The position numbers and the translations under genes are program-made. This document shows positions 16,774-25,844 of a stretch of DNA of 64,000 bases, one piece after another. Numbering within the stretch: position 1 is the stretch's first letter; every line of letters starts with the position of its first letter. Source of the DNA: Myxococcota bacterium (GTDB taxonomy: Bacteria > Myxococcota > UBA727 > JAHDBA01); the NCBI GenBank assembly GCA_020630615.1, contig JAHDBA010000012.1, positions 1-64,000 on the forward strand, given 5' to 3'. The notes beneath the pieces were generated by a model. It was given only the letters and a program-made list of their open reading frames with translations. It was not told the DNA's origin and searched no databases.

Positions 16774-18162
16774 TTAGCGCTGAAGCGCGCTGGCTCGCCA
16801 TCGTTGCCCATGCCAGAGCATTGCCATAATTGAAGCGGATACGAGTCGATAGATAATTTGTGTAACCCAAACTTCGTTGAGACCCCAGCCAAAGGTTTTC
16901 ACGCCGACATATTGAATTGGGATCGCAAGGGCCCATTGTGTTAGTATCGAGGCAATTGCGACGTGGGTTTGGAATCCAACCGGAATCAAAGCACTGAGCA
17001 GTACGACTCCAATGGCGTCACCCGCCAGTACAAAAAGCGTCAGTCGGAGAGGTAGCAACGCGGTCTCAAGCACCGATTCCTCTTGCGTGAAAATACGAAG
17101 AATGAAGGGCGCTCCAAGGACAATAAGAACGCCAACTCCCAAAAGTGCCATAAGCGAGACTTTGACAACCTCGTTACCCCACATATAGGCCTCATCAAGA
17201 TTTTGACGGCCTATCGACTGACCGACCAATGACATTCCCGCAATTCCCAATGCAATCCCGGGTAAAATACTAACAAGCATGATGTTGATGACCACCTGTG
17301 CGCTTGCAACTTCAGTCGTGCCAACCATACCAATGATCATGAAGAGTGTGCTGAGCCCAAAAGCGAAAAAACTTTGTTGGATACCTGAAGGGATGGAGGT
17401 TACCAAAACGTTGCGGAAGTTCCCTTCACCCCAAAATGAGATTTCCAATGGAGCTTTACCGGGGCTGATTGGAAACTTTTTTGTGAGGAATGCGTAGTGT
17501 TGGGTGTGGCGAAGCCCCAATGCAATGTAACTGAATACTCCCACCCATAACGAAAGTGTGGTGCCCAGTGCCGCACCTTCAACCCCAAGCTTTGGAAATG
17601 GCCCAATGCCAAAGATGAGTACACTGGAGACAACAATATTGACCACGTGCATCGTGATAAGGGTTCGCATGTAAAAATGGGAGAGGTTGATGGCGTTCCA
17701 GTATCCGCGAAAGCAGAAATTGAGCACGACCGCGGGGATCGCCCAAGCGCGTATTTGGATGTATGCTCCACCAAGCTTTTGAACTGCGCCATCATCGATC
17801 ATAAAACTCAAAACAATGTCGGCTTTCCACATCACAAAACATGCAATCGGGATCGAACCCAAGAGTCCAAGCGTAAGTCCAACATGCAGCGGACGCGCGA
17901 TTTGACGCCACTCTTTTGCTCCATAGAGCTTTGCAGTTGTACTTTGCACGCCAGTCGAAAGCTGGGTTAAGGCCGCACTCAGGGCGAAAAGGAGAAAACC
18001 GGACATCCCGACCGCCGCCAAAGCGGTCTCTCCCAGCTGCCCAACCATCGCGGTATCCGCAAGATTCATGACATTCTGCGAAAGCATCCCAAGCACGATT
18101 GGCCCAGCAAGGGTCATGATGGTGCGTCGTTTCTCGCTCGCGCTACGATCGGGTTGGGTCAT
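16774..18162 (-). CDS. MATE-family efflux transporter
   Basis: A 462-residue multidrug/toxin exporter with twelve hydrophobic segments. The N-terminal signature LAGPIVLGMLSQNVMNLADT and VGQLGETALAAVGMS is typical of the NorM/DinF-like MATE group. A second half-repeat contains GIAGMSLVGQSIGRQN. The ATG at 18162 has AGGAG at good spacing. Transport would be driven by Na+ or H+; the substrate cannot be assigned. It is divergent from the lipoprotein chaperone genes, with 65 bp between the starts, too short for much regulation beyond back-to-back promoters. Confidence 0.93.
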   Translation of the reverse strand: MTQPDRSASEKRRTIMTLAGPIVLGMLSQNVMNLADTAMVGQLGETALAAVGMSGFLLFALSAALTQLSTGVQSTTAKLYGAKEWRQIARPLHVGLTLGLLGSIPIACFVMWKADIVLSFMIDDGAVQKLGGAYIQIRAWAIPAVVLNFCFRGYWNAINLSHFYMRTLITMHVVNIVVSSVLIFGIGPFPKLGVEGAALGTTLSLWVGVFSYIALGLRHTQHYAFLTKKFPISPGKAPLEISFWGEGNFRNVLVTSIPSGIQQSFFAFGLSTLFMIIGMVGTTEVASAQVVINIMLVSILPGIALGIAGMSLVGQSIGRQNLDEAYMWGNEVVKVSLMALLGVGVLIVLGAPFILRIFTQEESVLETALLPLRLTLFVLAGDAIGVVLLSALIPVGFQTHVAIASILTQWALAIPIQYVGVKTFGWGLNEVWVTQIIYRLVSASIMAMLWHGQRWRASALQR

Positions 18163-18227
18163 GAAATGCTCCTCAGAAAGCTCGTACCTGCCCTTGCGAG
18201 AGGCACTAGGGGAGTTAGCATGATCCT

Positions 18228-19022
18228 ATGGTGATTCCGACAACAATAAAATCGCAAAAACAAAAACGAGCACGAAAGGTGCTAGAACTTCGCATCGCTT
18301 TCGGGCTGAATGCTCTCGCGTTATCGATGATGATGCTTGTGAGCGCGTGCAAGGTTGAGGGGCCAAAGAGCGAAGCCCATGATGGTGCGCATGCCAAAGT
18401 TGCTCACTCGGTTCCCCGTACGCCTCCCGTGAAGGTTGCGTTTGAGATCGGTGGACGCGTGACGTCCGCCGATGCGATCGATGCCCAGAAACTGGAGTAT
18501 CTGTCTTCAGTAAGCCCATCGAAACAGACCTGGGATCACTTCAAAGCGTACACCCTCGATCGGGCCACCCTTTTGGCCTATGCCGACGCAAAAGGACTTG
18601 CAGAAAGTGCAAACTTGAAAAGAAAAATCGATTCGCTTTTAGCGAGGGAAGCGGCGCTACGAATTCGTAGAGAGATCTCTACGACAATTAAAGTCGACGA
18701 CAAAGAGATTGAGCGAGAGTTTGAAAAACGAAGCGCTTCGAAAGGTGCACCCGTAAGCAAAAAAGCAATTCGAAGTGAGCTCTCAACTCAAGCGCTCAAA
18801 GCTGCACTGGAAAAAGAAATGGTCAAAATACGCGCTGAGCTCGGCTACAGTGAAAACACAAAGGTCATGAATGCGCTTGAAAAATCAATAAAAGATTCGA
18901 TGCGGCCAGGGATTGCTCCTGATGGGGGCCATTCTCACGGCGATGGGCATGGACACGGGCAAGGGCACGGTCATGCACATGGGAGTCATGACCATCATGA
19001 CCATCATGGGCATGCACATTAG
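18228..19022 (+). CDS. Putative lipoprotein with SurA-like N region and His-rich tail
   Basis: A 264-residue predicted lipoprotein: basic N terminus, hydrophobic stretch LALSMMMLVSAC with the lipobox Cys at about 41. The middle (residues 85-215) is a charged, helical region resembling the N-terminal chaperone part of SurA/PrsA-type proteins, without a PPIase domain. The last 32 residues are an extreme His/Gly run with many HGHGHG and HDHHDH units, a likely Zn/Ni/Cu-binding tail. It is the first of three co-directional genes encoding secreted folding-type proteins, so a role in periplasmic protein folding or metal buffering is inferred. No catalytic domain is visible. Confidence 0.75.
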   Translation: MVIPTTIKSQKQKRARKVLELRIAFGLNALALSMMMLVSACKVEGPKSEAHDGAHAKVAHSVPRTPPVKVAFEIGGRVTSADAIDAQKLEYLSSVSPSKQTWDHFKAYTLDRATLLAYADAKGLAESANLKRKIDSLLAREAALRIRREISTTIKVDDKEIEREFEKRSASKGAPVSKKAIRSELSTQALKAALEKEMVKIRAELGYSENTKVMNALEKSIKDSMRPGIAPDGGHSHGDGHGHGQGHGHAHGSHDHHDHHGHAH

Positions 19023-19052
19023 GTATTCGTACTGAAGGAATTGCGCAAAAGT

Positions 19053-20024
19053 ATGGTCCACGTATTCAAAGTCTTACTCTTGGTTGGAGCGTTAAGCTCC
19101 CCTTCTTTTCTTATGGGGTGCAGAGAAAACATGCCATCCGACAACGTGGCGACAATCTCCAAAGATGTCTCGCTGCACCGGGTCGATTTGCTGAAGAAAA
19201 TGCTTCGAAACGGTGCGGAATCATCGATGTCAAAGGAACAACTCGATAGGCTTGCGCGACCTTTGATTCAGGAATGGGCTCTTCAAGAACAAGTACGACT
19301 GGGCTTCGAAGCTCTAAGCTTGAAAGAAAACGAGGACTCGAGCGATGACCCAAATAAAATAGGTGTCGACCCTTTGAGCATTCAGCGTAACGACTACTTT
19401 ACCTTGGACTTTGATACCATGTTGGAGCGGCATCAGCTTACAGAGGCTGAGTTAAGAGAGCATGAAGCGCGTCAAGGTGAATGGCATCAATTTTGGTCCC
19501 GTTCGCTTCTCGGTGATGTGAAAAACACAAAGGCTAGTGTGAGCAATGACACAAGCGGGAAGCTTGCCGCCCAAGTGAAACATTACTCCTACAAGCTTTT
19601 TTCACATCGGCGTGCGGCAGAGCGATTTTTATCAAGCCTCGAAAAGAGTCAAGATTGGGAACGTGACTTGGAAGAAGCCGGTGCTCTATATTTCTCGGCG
19701 CATGCATCCGAGACAATGTTGCCTTGGCTTGAAGCAGAAAAGAGTGAACTCGAAAAGAATAGCGATAACGAAGCGCCAAAGGTGTTGCGTCGTAGCAAGC
19801 TTCGAAAAGGTGCTGAGGTTAGGCTCATCGAAAATCATTTGGGTGCGTTCGTGGTCACGAGTCAAGAACGCGAAAGTTCTGAAGACGCGGGTGATGCAGA
19901 GCGTGCATTTCGCCGCTATCACGAGATTCGAAAGGAATTGGCTTCCACGTATCCGGTGAAAGTCAATGAGGAATCTCTTCGAAGCGCCATTACTCAACTT
20001 CTTGAACTCATGAGGAATTCATAA
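19053..20024 (+). CDS. Putative lipoprotein, SurA/PrsA-like without clear PPIase core
   Basis: About 323 residues with a signal peptide ending in the lipobox FLMGC, so probably outer-membrane or periplasmic. The body is highly charged and helical, with an early DRLARPLIQEWALQEQ region like the chaperone helices of parvulin-type folding factors. There is no clear parvulin signature (no GGDLG-like loop). A TTG at 19041 would add four residues; the ATG at 19053 has AAGGAA about 13 bases upstream. Its stop overlaps the ATG of the next gene as TAATG, so the two are translationally coupled. It is probably a non-catalytic partner of the SurA-like PPIase. Confidence 0.7.
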   Translation: MVHVFKVLLLVGALSSPSFLMGCRENMPSDNVATISKDVSLHRVDLLKKMLRNGAESSMSKEQLDRLARPLIQEWALQEQVRLGFEALSLKENEDSSDDPNKIGVDPLSIQRNDYFTLDFDTMLERHQLTEAELREHEARQGEWHQFWSRSLLGDVKNTKASVSNDTSGKLAAQVKHYSYKLFSHRRAAERFLSSLEKSQDWERDLEEAGALYFSAHASETMLPWLEAEKSELEKNSDNEAPKVLRRSKLRKGAEVRLIENHLGAFVVTSQERESSEDAGDAERAFRRYHEIRKELASTYPVKVNEESLRSAITQLLELMRNS

Positions 20025-21019
20025 TGACTCTTTTTAGATCTCTATTCCTGGGCACGATTGGTGAACACAAAATGAAGTGCACATCGATGCTTGCATTGAC
20101 AGTGTCCATGTTTGCTTTAGAGCTTTCTGCAGCACAAGGCCGCCTTGTTGAGGGGATAGCGGTGCGTGTCGGACGTGATATTATTCTTGAAAGTGAAGTT
20201 CACCAAACGCTTCAAAAGCAGTTAAGCGCCCAGAAACGCAGCGAGGCTACGGATGCCGATCGCACACAGGTCCTCGAATCCTTGATTCGCGATAAGCTGA
20301 TTCGAAAAGAAGCACGGAAGCTTTCCATCAAAATTGAAGACGCAGAAATCGAAAATATTATCTTGCGTATGAAAGACGAGCGCGGCTTAACCGACATGCA
20401 GTTGAACCAAGCATTGTTGCAACAGGGGATGACTCTCGGAGAATATAAAAAGACCCTTGAAAAACAATTGCTGCAATCCAAAGTGCTTCAGTTTCGTGTA
20501 CGCGATCGTGTCCATATTCGAGATGAAGACGTCGATGCGGCAATGGCGCGAGAAGCCGAAAATACAGTACCGATTAAAGCAGTGCGCGCGCGGCATATAC
20601 TCTTTTCTGCGAAAAACCACGGGGATGAAGAAGCTCGTGCTTTAGCAGAGAAAGCAATAGAGCGACTGAGAGAAGAGAAAATCCCTTTTGATGAACTCGC
20701 GCGTAAAATTTCTGAAGGCCCGTCGGCCCCACGGGGAGGCGACTTGGGTCTTTTTGAGCGCGGCCAAATGGTTCCGGCCTTTGAGCGTGCTGCTTTTGGT
20801 GCGGATATTGAACGTGTTGTTGGGCCCGTGAAAACTTCCTTTGGTGTCCATTTAATTTGGGTTGAAGAAAAAGTTGAAGGTGAGGGGCCTAGCGTCAAAG
20901 AGCGACGCGAGTTGGTCCGAAACCAGCTTTACCAAGTTCGAGCAGAGGCAGCCTTTGAATCCTTTATGATGGATTTAAGAAACAAGGCCTACGTCGAGAT
21001 TTTGCCACGCCCGAAATGA
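20024..21019 (+). CDS. SurA-like periplasmic peptidyl-prolyl isomerase
   Basis: A 331-residue exported folding factor. After a signal sequence ending near ELSAAQG come SurA-type chaperone helices (VRVGRDIILESEVHQTLQ, then DKLIRKEARKL). One parvulin domain lies at about 185-285 with RARHILF, GPSAPRGGDLGLFERGQMVPAFERAAF and TSFGVHLIWVEEK, all hallmark segments. SurA of E. coli has two parvulin domains, so this is a one-domain form. The ATG at 20024 has GAGGAATTC upstream and overlaps the preceding stop (TAATG). It likely helps outer-membrane proteins fold, for example the OmpA-like porin in this window. Confidence 0.92.
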   Translation: MTLFRSLFLGTIGEHKMKCTSMLALTVSMFALELSAAQGRLVEGIAVRVGRDIILESEVHQTLQKQLSAQKRSEATDADRTQVLESLIRDKLIRKEARKLSIKIEDAEIENIILRMKDERGLTDMQLNQALLQQGMTLGEYKKTLEKQLLQSKVLQFRVRDRVHIRDEDVDAAMAREAENTVPIKAVRARHILFSAKNHGDEEARALAEKAIERLREEKIPFDELARKISEGPSAPRGGDLGLFERGQMVPAFERAAFGADIERVVGPVKTSFGVHLIWVEEKVEGEGPSVKERRELVRNQLYQVRAEAAFESFMMDLRNKAYVEILPRPK

Positions 21020-21067
21020 TTACCGTTGTCGAGCGTTACCCGAATAGGATCTCATCCGAAGATGGCT

Positions 21068-22222
21068 TTATACGAATAGAGCTTGATGCTTTTTAAGATT
21101 TTTCAATGCGCCTTGAATGGTCTTCTCATCTTTGCAAAAGGCAAAGCGAAGTGTTTGAGGGCAACCCAAGGGGTCGATATAAAATGAGTTGCAAGGGATC
21201 GCGACCACCTTTGCTTTTTCTGCCAAAATAGAGGCTGCCCGACGCGCACCAATTTTTTTGACCCATGGATTTGTGGCAAGCGCAAAGTACGCGCCATTGA
21301 CCTGGGGCACATCAAAGCCAAGCTCACGCAAACCGTCACACAGAGTTTTCCGACGCTGATTGTAACCGGTGACGAAGCTTTGAAGGTAGTCTGGGCTTTG
21401 AAGCGAATTGAGGGCATGCGCGGCGCCCTCTTGAAGAATTTTGGGTTGGCAAAACGTTAAAAACTGATGCGCTGCGCGGACAGAGGTCATGAGCGAACTC
21501 GGGCCACTTGCCCAGCCAATCTTCCATCCGGTCATCGAGAAGGTTTTTCCAAAGCTTCCGAGCGATACCGTACGATCGTTTGCGTTTGCGAGCGAAGCAA
21601 TAGGGCGATGTTGACGTCCTTCGAATGTTAAGTGTTCATACACCTCGTCTGCGCAGATCCAGAAATCATATTTCGCAGCACATTCTGCAATGAAGTTGAG
21701 CTCGTCTTCGTCAAAGACCTTCCCGGTCGGGTTGTGTGGCGTATTTAGAATCAACCCGTCGCATCCCGCTTCACATGCGTTTAAGAATGCTTCTCGATCA
21801 AGTTCGTACCGCGGGGCACGCAAGCGAAGACCTTGAAAGTGCGCGCCAGCCCTCGAAACCAAAGCCGGGTAACACTCATAAAAAGGCTCAAAAGCGCAGA
21901 TTCGGTCTCCGGGTTTTGCAAGCCCTAGAATCGTTGCGGCCAAGCCCTCGGTCGCGCCAGCGGTGACACATATATGTTCACCGGCATTGAGCTCGAGTCC
22001 GTAAAAGTTTTTTTGATGGCTCGCGATGGCTTCGCATAAAGGCAGGTGTCCTGCCATGCGCACGTATTGTTGATGCCCGTCTTCGACAAGAAGCCTGGCG
22101 GCAGCCTCCTTAATTGCTGCAGGCCCTTCAAAGCTTGGAAACCCTTGACCGAGATTGAGTGCGTCGTGCTCGAGTGCGAGCTTACTCATTTCTGCGAAAA
22201 TACTGGGCTGTGTGGGAAACAT
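21068..22222 (-). CDS. Class I/II aminotransferase (methionine/kynurenine type)
   Basis: PLP-dependent aminotransferase of fold type I, of the YbdL/kynurenine aminotransferase group. Landmarks: NLGQGFPSFEGP near the N terminus, NTPHNPTGKVFDEDEL, the aspartate of CADEVYEH, and the PLP lysine in GSFGKTFSMTGWKIGWA. The ATG at 22222 has ACGAGGT upstream and yields MFPTQPSIFAEMS, a normal family start. An upstream in-frame start at 22327 would overlap the end of the protease gene by 50 bp and adds no recognisable sequence. The probable role is amino-acid transamination (methionine, glutamine or aromatic), with exact substrate unknown. Confidence 0.92.
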   Translation of the reverse strand: MFPTQPSIFAEMSKLALEHDALNLGQGFPSFEGPAAIKEAAARLLVEDGHQQYVRMAGHLPLCEAIASHQKNFYGLELNAGEHICVTAGATEGLAATILGLAKPGDRICAFEPFYECYPALVSRAGAHFQGLRLRAPRYELDREAFLNACEAGCDGLILNTPHNPTGKVFDEDELNFIAECAAKYDFWICADEVYEHLTFEGRQHRPIASLANANDRTVSLGSFGKTFSMTGWKIGWASGPSSLMTSVRAAHQFLTFCQPKILQEGAAHALNSLQSPDYLQSFVTGYNQRRKTLCDGLRELGFDVPQVNGAYFALATNPWVKKIGARRAASILAEKAKVVAIPCNSFYIDPLGCPQTLRFAFCKDEKTIQGALKNLKKHQALFV

Positions 22223-22277
22223 ATTAAGCCATACCTCGTTTAGGTTTCGATAGCATTGAGTTCGTGGGTCAAGAAGC

Positions 22278-23861
22278 TCAAGAAGAGTGAATAGAAACTT
22301 TCCGCCTGTGGTGCATGAGAAAGGCAAGAGCCATCAGGGCAAGGAGGCTTTGCATTTCATTCCCTGAGCATGCGCAGGAGCTTTGCTCCTCTTCGAGCAG
22401 ATCGCTGCCTTCATTGTTGACATCGTCATCTGCATCATGGGTGTCACCACTATCGTTCGTATCGCTTTCTTCGTCTCCATTGTAGTTCGCGTTGTTTTCA
22501 AGGTTGGTGTCCGGCGCGACCCCCTCACGGAAATGGAGTTGCATTGTGCCGTCTGCCGCGACTTCTTCGATCTCGACATACCATCCTGTCGAACCACGGT
22601 TGTCGAAGCCAGGGTCGGCAGATGTGGCGTGTGAATGAATTAGGTCACGGGTACTGCCGCGGGTTCCCAAGACACATGGTTCTGCTGCGCGGTTCCCAGT
22701 GGTTGAACAACCCAGAGGCATGCTGATATTGAGATACGGGGAGCTATCATTCGGTAAGTAGATATCGGCGCCATTAAAGCTGATATCAAGAAATCCCGTT
22801 TCGCCCTCGGGAAGAGCATCTTCGTCCACCGAATAAATATTAAGGCCGCGTGGGGTGCCTTCAATCGCTTCATGAATCGCGCCGCTTCGATTTTCAATCA
22901 AAAGATAACGTGGTCCGCTTCCAATCCTTAAGACCCGACCGCTATCGTAAACAGGTTCAAGCTGGATAATGCCAGGCTCTTCAACGACGTCTTCCATTCC
23001 CCAGCCAATCTGTGTTCTTGAGAATGCACTGATACCGCGAACTTCATCATTGGGTCGTTCGCCCATCAGGTCGTTCACCCGGTCACCACCCAAGGGGTCG
23101 TTGGCGCCCGGGTAGAGATCAACAAAGCCCAAGATGTGACCAAATTCATGAAGCGCGGGTGGCATCAATGCAACGACACCCATCTCGAGTTCGCGGTCGA
23201 TGACGCTCGCATCCGCGCCTGCGGGTTTCGTATTCACACGCACCAAATTCCCGAGTGCAGCATTTGGAAAGGCAACACCGGAAGCGACATCCGTATAGAG
23301 AATAACCCCATCAAAGTGTCCATCCGGGCACTCCATGTCGTTTTCACAATTGGGACCATTGATATCAAAGTCTGCAAGATTGATCCCTTGCTCGTCGCGA
23401 ACCGTTGTGAGCAGGAGCTCCATCATGTCTGCGATCTTACCCTCAGTAATTAAAGAAATGTTCGTGAAGTCAAATGTACATGTTTCTATGGACAGGCCTT
23501 CAATCGGGCAGGAGTCAAACGTGACTTGTTCCGTAAACGTTGGAATCGGATCGTAAGCACCTATCGAAAGCGCTTGCCAGTATTCACGAAAGCTCCCGGG
23601 GCCACCTTCGCTCGCAAAGAAGGTTCGTAGTCTCTCCATTCGGGCTTCATTGATGGGTGCACCCACAGTGGTCGGAATCACGAGAATATTCGAGGTTCCC
23701 TTATTGGGAACTTTGTTAAGACCAATGTCGTGGGGTTCATTGAAGTGATCGATAGACCATGCGCTTGAGGGAAGAGCCAACATGAGCATCGCGAACCCGA
23801 GTAGAAGGGTGTGATGCACAGGGCTACGTGTCGAACGTGGGATTTGATGTCTAGCGTGCAT
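22278..23861 (-). CDS. M6-like secreted metalloprotease with MYXO-CTERM-like tail
   Basis: A 527-residue exported zincin. A signal peptide (LLLGFAMLMLALPSSAWS) precedes a catalytic domain with HEFGHILGFVD near residue 238, the HExxHxxGxxD zinc signature of immune-inhibitor-A-like M6 peptidases. A later beta-rich part follows. The C terminus has an Asp/Asn/Glu-rich linker (about 450-490), then SSCACSGNEMQ, a hydrophobic helix and HHRRK. That Cys-helix-Arg arrangement is the MYXO-CTERM sorting signal, implying surface anchoring or release after processing. It is upstream of the aminotransferase with 55 bp between, but is unlikely to be functionally linked. Confidence 0.88.
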   Translation of the reverse strand: MHARHQIPRSTRSPVHHTLLLGFAMLMLALPSSAWSIDHFNEPHDIGLNKVPNKGTSNILVIPTTVGAPINEARMERLRTFFASEGGPGSFREYWQALSIGAYDPIPTFTEQVTFDSCPIEGLSIETCTFDFTNISLITEGKIADMMELLLTTVRDEQGINLADFDINGPNCENDMECPDGHFDGVILYTDVASGVAFPNAALGNLVRVNTKPAGADASVIDRELEMGVVALMPPALHEFGHILGFVDLYPGANDPLGGDRVNDLMGERPNDEVRGISAFSRTQIGWGMEDVVEEPGIIQLEPVYDSGRVLRIGSGPRYLLIENRSGAIHEAIEGTPRGLNIYSVDEDALPEGETGFLDISFNGADIYLPNDSSPYLNISMPLGCSTTGNRAAEPCVLGTRGSTRDLIHSHATSADPGFDNRGSTGWYVEIEEVAADGTMQLHFREGVAPDTNLENNANYNGDEESDTNDSGDTHDADDDVNNEGSDLLEEEQSSCACSGNEMQSLLALMALAFLMHHRRKVSIHSS

Positions 23862-23899
23862 AAAGAAAGCCTAGCAGTTTTGTCTCGTGCGCACATTAG

Positions 23900-23945
23900 A
23901 AAGCACCGCGCTGGGCAGTGCTTTGAGCTTTAGGGCGGTAGCCCT
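23900..23945 (-). terminator. Two hairpins downstream of the transketolase genes
   Basis: An AAAGCAC/GTGCTTT stem (23900-23924, 11-base loop) and an AGGGC/GCCCT stem (23932-23945, 4-base loop) occupy the gap after the transketolase unit. Neither has a long T-run on the minus strand (only TTTCTAA), so termination is plausible but not secure. Confidence 0.35.
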
Positions 23946-23983
23946 GCAGGCGTATAGAAAGGAATACGTATGGAAACAAGCGA

Positions 23984-24937
23984 TTACGAAAGAATCTGTT
24001 GTGCCTTCGCTACGATGCCCGCTGCATCGAGACCATGTTTTGCATAAAGTTCTGCGGGCTCACCCGACTCACCAAACTCATCTTGAACGCCATGACGAAC
24101 AACGCGACAGGGGGCATGTTCCGCAACCCATTCCGCGACGGCACCACCAAGGCCACCGAGCACGTTGTGATCTTCCACCGTTAGGATGGTCCCACACTTT
24201 GAGGCTTCTGCAAGTGCTTCACCATCGAGAGGCTTGATTGACTAAGAATTGTAGACCGACACACTTTTACCGTGCTCACTGAGTGTTGTTGCTGCTTCGA
24301 GCGCGTTCGCGACACAACCGCCCGTTGCAACAATCGCGAGATCTGAGCCCGCCATCAGTTTCGAAAAACGACCGGGCTGAAACTCGTAATCGTCACTGTG
24401 AACACGAGGTAGACCTTGGCGTGTCATTCGAACGTAGGCCGGTCGGTCACGGTTTTCACAAAGATAGCGAATCATTTGTTCCGTTTCGATATCGTCAGCG
24501 GGTTGAAAGACATCGACAAGAGGCAAGGTTCGCATCAGTGCCAAGTCTTCAAGACCTTGTTGCGAATACCCATCGGGGCCAATTCCTACACCGGCATGCG
24601 TACCAATCATACGCACGGGGGCTTCTGAGTATGCAACACTCATTTTAATCTGATCAAAACGCCCAGTGAGAAAACATGCGAAAGAGCAACAAAAGGGCGT
24701 GTAGCCGCTTAAGGCAAGACCTGCAGCAGTGCCGATCATATTCGCTTCTTGGATTCCCATTTCGACAAAGCGTTCCGGGTGTGCTTCAGCGAAATGTTTT
24801 GACATTGTGCTTTTCGAGAGGTCCGCATCCAGAACGACAACTTTGTCATTCGGGCCACCGAAACGTACGAGAGCATCGCCAAAAGTTTTGCGAGAGGCGA
24901 CTGTTGTTGGTTCACTTGGAATCATTAATAGCGTCAT
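23984..24937 (-). pseudogene. Transketolase C-terminal subunit, interrupted by in-frame TAG
   Basis: The pyrimidine-binding and C-terminal domains of a two-subunit transketolase (or DXS-like) enzyme. The first 231 codons are intact, with MGIQEANMIGTAAGLA, GTHAGVGIGPDGYSQQGLEDLALMR and QPADDIETEQM. Reading stops at TAG (24242-24244) after SVYNS. The same frame then continues without error as SIKPLDGEALAEASK and VEDHNVLGGLGGAVAEW to TAA at 23984, completing a normal ~318-codon length. The stop falls within the conserved V-x-N-x-H-[ST]-I-K-P-L-D motif. A single base change (CAG, TGG, TAC/TAT or similar to TAG) explains it. It could be a recent null allele, a sequencing error or readthrough. Confidence 0.88.
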
Positions 24938-24949
24938 ACTTTTTACCTC

Positions 24950-25795
24950 TTATGCCGAAACTTCTTCAACTGCTTGTATCATTTCTTCGTGTGTCGGTGC
25001 GCGACCATGCCAGCCCACTAAGTTGGACTCCATGAAACTTACGCCTTTACCTTTAATGGTGTCGGCAATGATGACCGTTGGTGCGCTTGTGTTTTCACGC
25101 GCACCTTTCAACGCGTCGCGAATCGCAGGGATATCATGACCATCGATACGTATCGTGTGCCAACCAAAACTTTGCCACTTGGCTTCGAGATCACCCAAGG
25201 CCATCACGTCTTCAACCAGACCATCGATTTGTGCTTTGTTCCAATCAATGATTGCGGTGAGGTTATCAAGTTTCAAGTGTGGCGCTGACATTGCTGCTTC
25301 CCAAACTTGGCCTTCCTGAATTTCACCGTCACCGAGCATGCAGTACACGCGAAACTCTCGACGCCCAGACTTGGCATTCAGCTTTGCTGCGATTGCCATT
25401 CCGTGTGCAACACTCAAACCCTGCCCAAGCGAACCGGTGGATGCCTCAATGCCGTCTAAAATTGCATTGGCAGGGTGGCCTTGAAGTTTTGATCCCATTT
25501 TTCGCAGGCTCAAGAGGTCCCCACGAGGGAAAAACCCTTTGTTGGCCATCACGGCATAGAGTGCGGGTACGCCATGACCTTTTGACAAAACGAAGCGGTC
25601 ACGATCGTCCCATTTGGGTTCGTTCGCACGGTACTCCATTTCGCCCGAGTAGAGGGCCATGATGATATCGACGGCCGAGAGCGAGCCGCCCGGGTGACCG
25701 CTCCCCGCTTCGGTAATCATTTTTAAGATGTCTGCACGAAGTTCTTTGAGTTCGTTTTGCATCTCACTTTCATTCATTGGTGTTGCCATCATCAT
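24950..25795 (-). CDS. Transketolase N-terminal (thiamine-binding) subunit
   Basis: A 281-residue protein corresponding to the first domain of transketolase, found as a separate subunit in many bacteria. Landmarks: AGSGHPGGSLSAVDI, LSKGHGVPALYAV, QGHPANAILDGIEASTGSLGQGLS, and the ThDP motif GDGEIQEGQVWEAAMSAPH ending near IIDWNKAQIDG. With its partner it would move two-carbon units in the non-oxidative pentose phosphate pathway. The ATG at 25795 has AAGGTAA upstream; two more ATGs follow at once. The partner gene starts 12 bp downstream but carries a nonsense codon, so the holoenzyme may be missing unless another copy exists. Confidence 0.93.
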   Translation of the reverse strand: MMMATPMNESEMQNELKELRADILKMITEAGSGHPGGSLSAVDIIMALYSGEMEYRANEPKWDDRDRFVLSKGHGVPALYAVMANKGFFPRGDLLSLRKMGSKLQGHPANAILDGIEASTGSLGQGLSVAHGMAIAAKLNAKSGRREFRVYCMLGDGEIQEGQVWEAAMSAPHLKLDNLTAIIDWNKAQIDGLVEDVMALGDLEAKWQSFGWHTIRIDGHDIPAIRDALKGARENTSAPTVIIADTIKGKGVSFMESNLVGWHGRAPTHEEMIQAVEEVSA

Positions 25796-25844
25796 TTACC
25801 TTGTTTTGAACCTACATTTCGTCTTAGAAAATATCGAAAAACGA

